From Mactromeris polynyma (Eukaryota; Mollusca; Bivalvia; Venerida; Mactridae), in assembly GCA_032209605.1 (NCBI GenBank), contig JASFXZ010000039.1, positions 4,712,001 through 4,776,000 on the forward strand: a stretch of 64,000 nt of DNA, in the 5' to 3' direction. The translations under genes and the position numbers were made by a program. The notes under the pieces are model-generated. The model did no database searches and was not told the DNA's origin. It worked only from the letters and a program-made list of their open reading frames with translations. Below, in pieces: positions 59,931-64,000 of this stretch. Each line of letters begins with the position of its first letter. The first letter of the stretch is position 1.

Positions 59931-62115
59931 ATGGCCGCCATTGAACGCAGACTTCGTCGACTTCGTCATTTTTACCCCGTTGAACGTGTGTTTCGGGACC
60001 GATTCAACCCTCTTGAGATGTTGAGTAGGCAGGAAGTTTTTGTACGGTACAGATTTATGCCAGAATCCATTCTTTACCTGACAGGCATGTTAGTTAATCA
60101 GTTAGAAACACCGACTCTTCGGTCTCAGCCACTACTGCCCCTTTTGTGTGTGCTAGCAACGTTGCAATTTTTCGCAACTGGGACCCACTATATAGTTATC
60201 GGGGATGTTCACGGAATTTCTATGTCATCCGTTTGTAGGGCAGTGAAAAAGACGACATCTGCAATAGCGAAGCTGCTGCCGAACTTCGTTAAATTCCCAG
60301 ACATGTTGGCATCAACACAACGAGAATTTTATAATGTAGCAGGTAAAGTATTCAATCAATGAGATTGGTTTCTAATACATGTATAAACTACAATGCGTAT
60401 CCCATAAATGGGCGTAAATGATGTGTCTTTCTAAATATGCAGTCATGAAACTTCGCATTAGGATTTATACCATATGCAGTGGTTCCTGTTATAATGTGTG
60501 TAATATTCATATATTTGTTCAAGTATACATTTAACTTTCTTGCCATGAAACGTATGTTTTAATGAACCCATAATCTTTAAACGGTACAGTCGAAGTTCAA
60601 TATAAAATATTGCTATTTTGTTTCGTACTATTACACAAAAATTAATATGTTACACAGGATTCCCCAAGGTTGTAGGTTGCGAGATTATGTGAACAGAAAG
60701 GGTCAGCACTCGATTAACGTTCAGGTAAATACTGCACATCCTCATAAACACTGATAATTATATGTACTTACTGCGAAATGCAGTTTGATTATTACCGACG
60801 AGTTTGATCATCACCTCCCTATATATATACCTCAAAGTCAGCTCAGCTGCTGTTTCACGTTAGCACAATACTTCTATCAACTATCAGCTATTGAAAAAAA
60901 TTATATTTATGAAATGAACATGGAACCCCTAATAAAAACATATATAGAACAGTATAACGTTTTTGTGTTTTCATTCCTAGATGGTGTGTGATGCAAGATT
61001 TATTATCACAAATGTTGTTGCAAAATGGCCAGGCAGTGTTCATGACAGTCGAGTTTTCAGAGAGTCGAGTTTATGTAGAAAGTTTGAAGACGGTATAATT
61101 TATATTTACCATTTGGTTTGAAAGGTTTATTCATAAAACAGGACTGCTGTACAATTCATTGAGGTGGAAAATTGTAAAAACATGGACAGCTCCTAATAGA
61201 TAAGCTTCCAACATAAAGTTTCTTTAATTTCGTTTCACTGCTTACAGATACAATTCAACTGTATACGCAAGAAAGGTGATATATATGTATACTGTAATAT
61301 ACTGAAAGATACTAGTAGATCCTCACAAGGCTGTTCCAATGTTAATTTTCATTCATGTGCAAGTATTTTTGTAGTGAATGATCCCATATGCTGCGTCAAT
61401 CTTGGTAGTTGATCACTAGGCAAAAGCTACATTCAAATATCTAAAGTATGGCCTTATGGTTTTGATAGAACGAACTAAGTAGAGTACATTTGTACATTTT
61501 TATGTTAGTGTAAAATATGAATTTTAGGGCAAATAGAAGGACATCTCCTTGGGGATTCGGGTTATGCATGTCGTCAGTTTCTTTTGACACCATACCTACG
61601 CCCTAACACATCAGCACAAGAAAGGTATGTATACAATTTTGATGAAAAATCTGTACATACATTGTATAGTACAAATGAAGTTTTCATTTAAAAATCAAAC
61701 AATATTTAAATTTGACTCTTTTAATGTTACATATATTTTGTTGAATAAATATTAAAATTGACATGAAAATGTCTGTATAATTTAATGTAAAGCATACTTA
61801 TTCAATAAGACTTTATCCACAATCTGATTTACTAGGTACAATGAAGCACTCACCAGGACAAGAGTGATAATTGAACAAACTTTTGGTGTCATAAAGAGGA
61901 GATTCCCCTGCTTGAAATATGGACTAAGGGTACGTCCAACAAGGGCCTGTGAAATAACAGTTGCTTGTGTTGTGCTTCACAATTTCGGTCTGATACGAGG
62001 AGACTGCCTTCAAAGAACAATTGACGACCAAGACTGCCAGCCCGACATCAATGTTCATGCTAACGAACAAGGACTTCGCTACAGAGACACGATAGTTAGA
62101 ACTTATTTCAGTTAG
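59931..62115 (+). pseudogene. HARBI1-like: PIF/Harbinger transposase (HARBI1-like), five exons, first catalytic region deleted
   Basis: Exons: 59931-60342, 60658-60724, 60981-61092, 61528-61624 and 61836-62115, all with GT/AG borders. Exon 1 (MAAIERRLRRLRHFYPVERV...) carries the N-terminal region with CRAVKKTTSAI. Exon 3 has VCDARF and WPGSVHDSRVF. Exon 4 has HLLGDSGY with the second catalytic Asp. Exon 5 has IIEQTFGVIKRRFPCL with the catalytic Glu and then VLHNF. Exon 2 starts GFPKVVGC and ends VNRKGQHSINVQ, but the intervening ~18-20 residues expected in this family, including the first catalytic Asp of the IDGTH-type motif, are missing. The loss leaves a frameshift and a TGA at 60690. The start codon is the first ATG after the CTTAAG-rich leader. 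It converges on the minus-strand coiled-coil gene 130 bp away. The enzyme cannot be active as drawn. An assembly error in exon 2 is the alternative. Confidence 0.85.
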
Positions 62116-62244
62116 AACTTATTTCAGTTAAACGTTATGTATTGTTGTTTTGTCACATAAAGGTTAGCTTTCTGCTGCATACCTATGAAAATATGATTTA
62201 TGAAACAGTAATACAGTCAAGAGTTATTTAACTTTATTTGCAAA

Positions 62245-64000
62245 TCAATCATAAAAATAGTTAAAGTAACAGGAATCATTCGTCAGCCTCAATTTCCAAG
62301 ATTTAAGCTGATTTTGTAGCAATTCTTTTTTTAAAATAAACAGTTCATTGTCCTGTTGACTTTTTTGTTGAATATGTTGAATCTCTGCTTCAAGTTTTTC
62401 AATTTCTTTTTTCATTTTTTCTGTCTCTAGCTGATATAGAGTTTTTTCGTATTTCTCTCTCTTCCGTTTGTTCTTCTGAGTTTTAACAGAGTTGGATGTG
62501 CTTGGCCTGTGCCAGTCATTTACTTCCACACCTAGAATTGATAAAAAACACCATGTAAAACTGTGCATGTCTTCCATATTTAAAAAAGTTGATACCTACC
62601 TACCCTGCTTCTTGGGGGGCATGTACCTTGAACCACACATATTACATTTTTGGCCTAATCAAGCTTTATCAAGACATTATAGTCATATAACTTGTAATGA
62701 AGTTTGAATAAGATTGGTTAAGACAGGTGGATGCTTAAAAAGTGAACAAACTAATAGTGGACATAGGCTGGACGGACACCAGACAAAAAGTGATCACAAA
62801 TGCTCACTTGACCACTTCGAGGTCTGGTAAGATAAAAAATCACAATTCATATGAAGTCGGAGCATTTGAGATTTTCAAAAAATACCTATTTTTGTATATA
62901 CATTGACTAATATGAGGTCTAAATGACAGGTAGATTACAGTGTATAAATACAATTGGCACACATTACATTACCTTGGCCAGTAGCTCCAGATTCAGCATC
63001 TACAGTATCTGATGCCTTTGGAAGAAAGGTACTGAAAAAATGACGTTTTGTAGATATATTTTGCAATTACATGTATGTTCAAACAGTTGTATGTGACATA
63101 ATTCTATGATTTCGACCTGATGATTAATCTTAATGCAGTTGCTGCACACAAAAGAAGGAGATAATTCATACATCCTTCAATGCATAGAATCACTGATAAT
63201 TCTTGGAACAAGGACATTAGTGTATTCAGTAACACAGATAAACTTAAATGCAACAGATGTGTATAAATGTACAAGTTTACTAATATTAAATAGTTTTCAT
63301 TCAGAAAAACATACACCATGTGATTAAATTTCATCAGACTTCTGCGCATTAATTATATGAAAAGATCAACTTCACAGTTCTGAAACTCACTGTTGATTTG
63401 ACACTTTAATTAAATTGTAAATATTTTATATTTATTTACATAAGAAGTTGTTATACCTTAAAACATTTTCATCAATACACACAACATCCTGCAGAGCAAA
63501 TCCTTCCACATCGAAGTCCTCAATATCATGAACAGCAACAGCTACAAATTAAATGATTGTACAATTATATAAGAAACTATAGTTTCTGTAATTACAACGG
63601 TAACTATGTCAGCACTAAATAGTATTCTGAATTAAGTACCTGCCATAAGCAGCCAATATCGATACAACATAGCAGGGGGCTCCTATTTAAGGGAATATGT
63701 ATTTAATGTGGTCCCACAAATTGAGGAAACTGCACAAATAACACGAATGCAAACATGTACATCATAATTTGAAGGTAAGTAACCATCAAATTTTTGTCAT
63801 ATTGCAACAATTATCTAAGACAGATGGTACTTAGTATATTCATATTTAAAAATAGTATATTATTTGTCATCATAATATTCTACATGTACTTAAGCTATGT
63901 TATATATTTTTTGTTCTATTTAAAAATCAACTATTTAAATTAGAAGCAGGTAAAACATTACTTGTTTCACTGTCTATTCCACCTGTAATCCCTTCAAGCT
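62245..64000 (-). CDS. Harbinger partner protein (Myb/SANT-like type), C-terminal exons, partial
   Basis: Four minus-strand exons join in phase: 63962-64000 (running off the window; LEGITGGIDSET), 63457-63541 (VAVHDIEDFDVEGFALQDVV...), 62973-63031 (TFLPKASDTVDAESGATGQ) and 62245-62531. The last exon reads GVEVNDWHRPSTSNSVKTQK, then a basic stretch KNKRKREK and a heptad-like coiled coil (LETEKMKKEIEKLEAEIQHI...). AATAAA on this strand lies 7 bp past the TGA (62233-62238). PIF/Harbinger elements usually encode a transposase plus a Myb/SANT-like DNA-binding protein, often in convergent orientation, with an acidic linker and a C-terminal coiled coil. The Myb domain itself would lie beyond 64000, so the family is inferred from position and composition. 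The frames are intact here, unlike the transposase. Confidence 0.7.

Overview
This is a window of eukaryotic, AT-rich, intron- and repeat-dominated DNA. Coding sequence appears only as short exons with GT/AG borders, and most of the window is tandem arrays, small inverted-repeat transposons, tRNA-derived SINEs and decayed retroelements. The repeat types (tRNA-headed SINEs, GGTCA-rich and GTCCGTCC-type interspersed repeats, HARBI1-type transposons) resemble bivalve mollusc genomes. That placement is an inference from repeat style, not from a diagnostic gene.

Layout. 0.1-1.25 kb: a 27/35-bp minisatellite. 2.3-6.2 kb: the last exons of a small cysteine-rich (WSC-like) secreted protein gene and a second, directly repeated copy of its last exon. 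6.2-15.5 kb: interspersed and tRNA-like repeats. 15.6-17.4 kb: two non-coding elements with inverted termini, each filled with its own degenerate ~11-bp word. 20.4-25.8 kb: a 54-bp hAT-like MITE with an exact 8-bp target duplication, SINE pieces, and a decayed Ty3/gypsy pol segment on the minus strand. 27.2-29.0 kb and 30.4-31.65 kb: two more tandem arrays (about 400-510-bp and 161-bp units). 33-47 kb: mostly featureless AT-rich DNA with a LINE fragment split by a TA-flanked MITE, several hAT-like elements, SINEs and a few doubtful exon-like ORFs. 47.5-52.4 kb: a ~221/231-bp satellite packed with AAAATGGC/GCCATTTT motifs. 52.5-54.0 kb: minus-strand terminal exons of one or two unrecognised host genes. 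57.7 kb: a Tc1-like transposase remnant.

59.7-64.0 kb: the right end of the window carries both proteins of a PIF/Harbinger element in convergent orientation. A five-exon HARBI1-like transposase on the plus strand has lost the segment with the first catalytic Asp. On the minus strand lie four intact-frame exons of a charged coiled-coil protein, consistent with the C-terminus of the Myb/SANT-like partner, which runs past the window edge.

Most long open frames in the window are by-products of tandem repeats. The real coding evidence comes from splice-phase agreement, family motifs and poly(A) signals placed after stop codons. All counts and alignments were made by eye.
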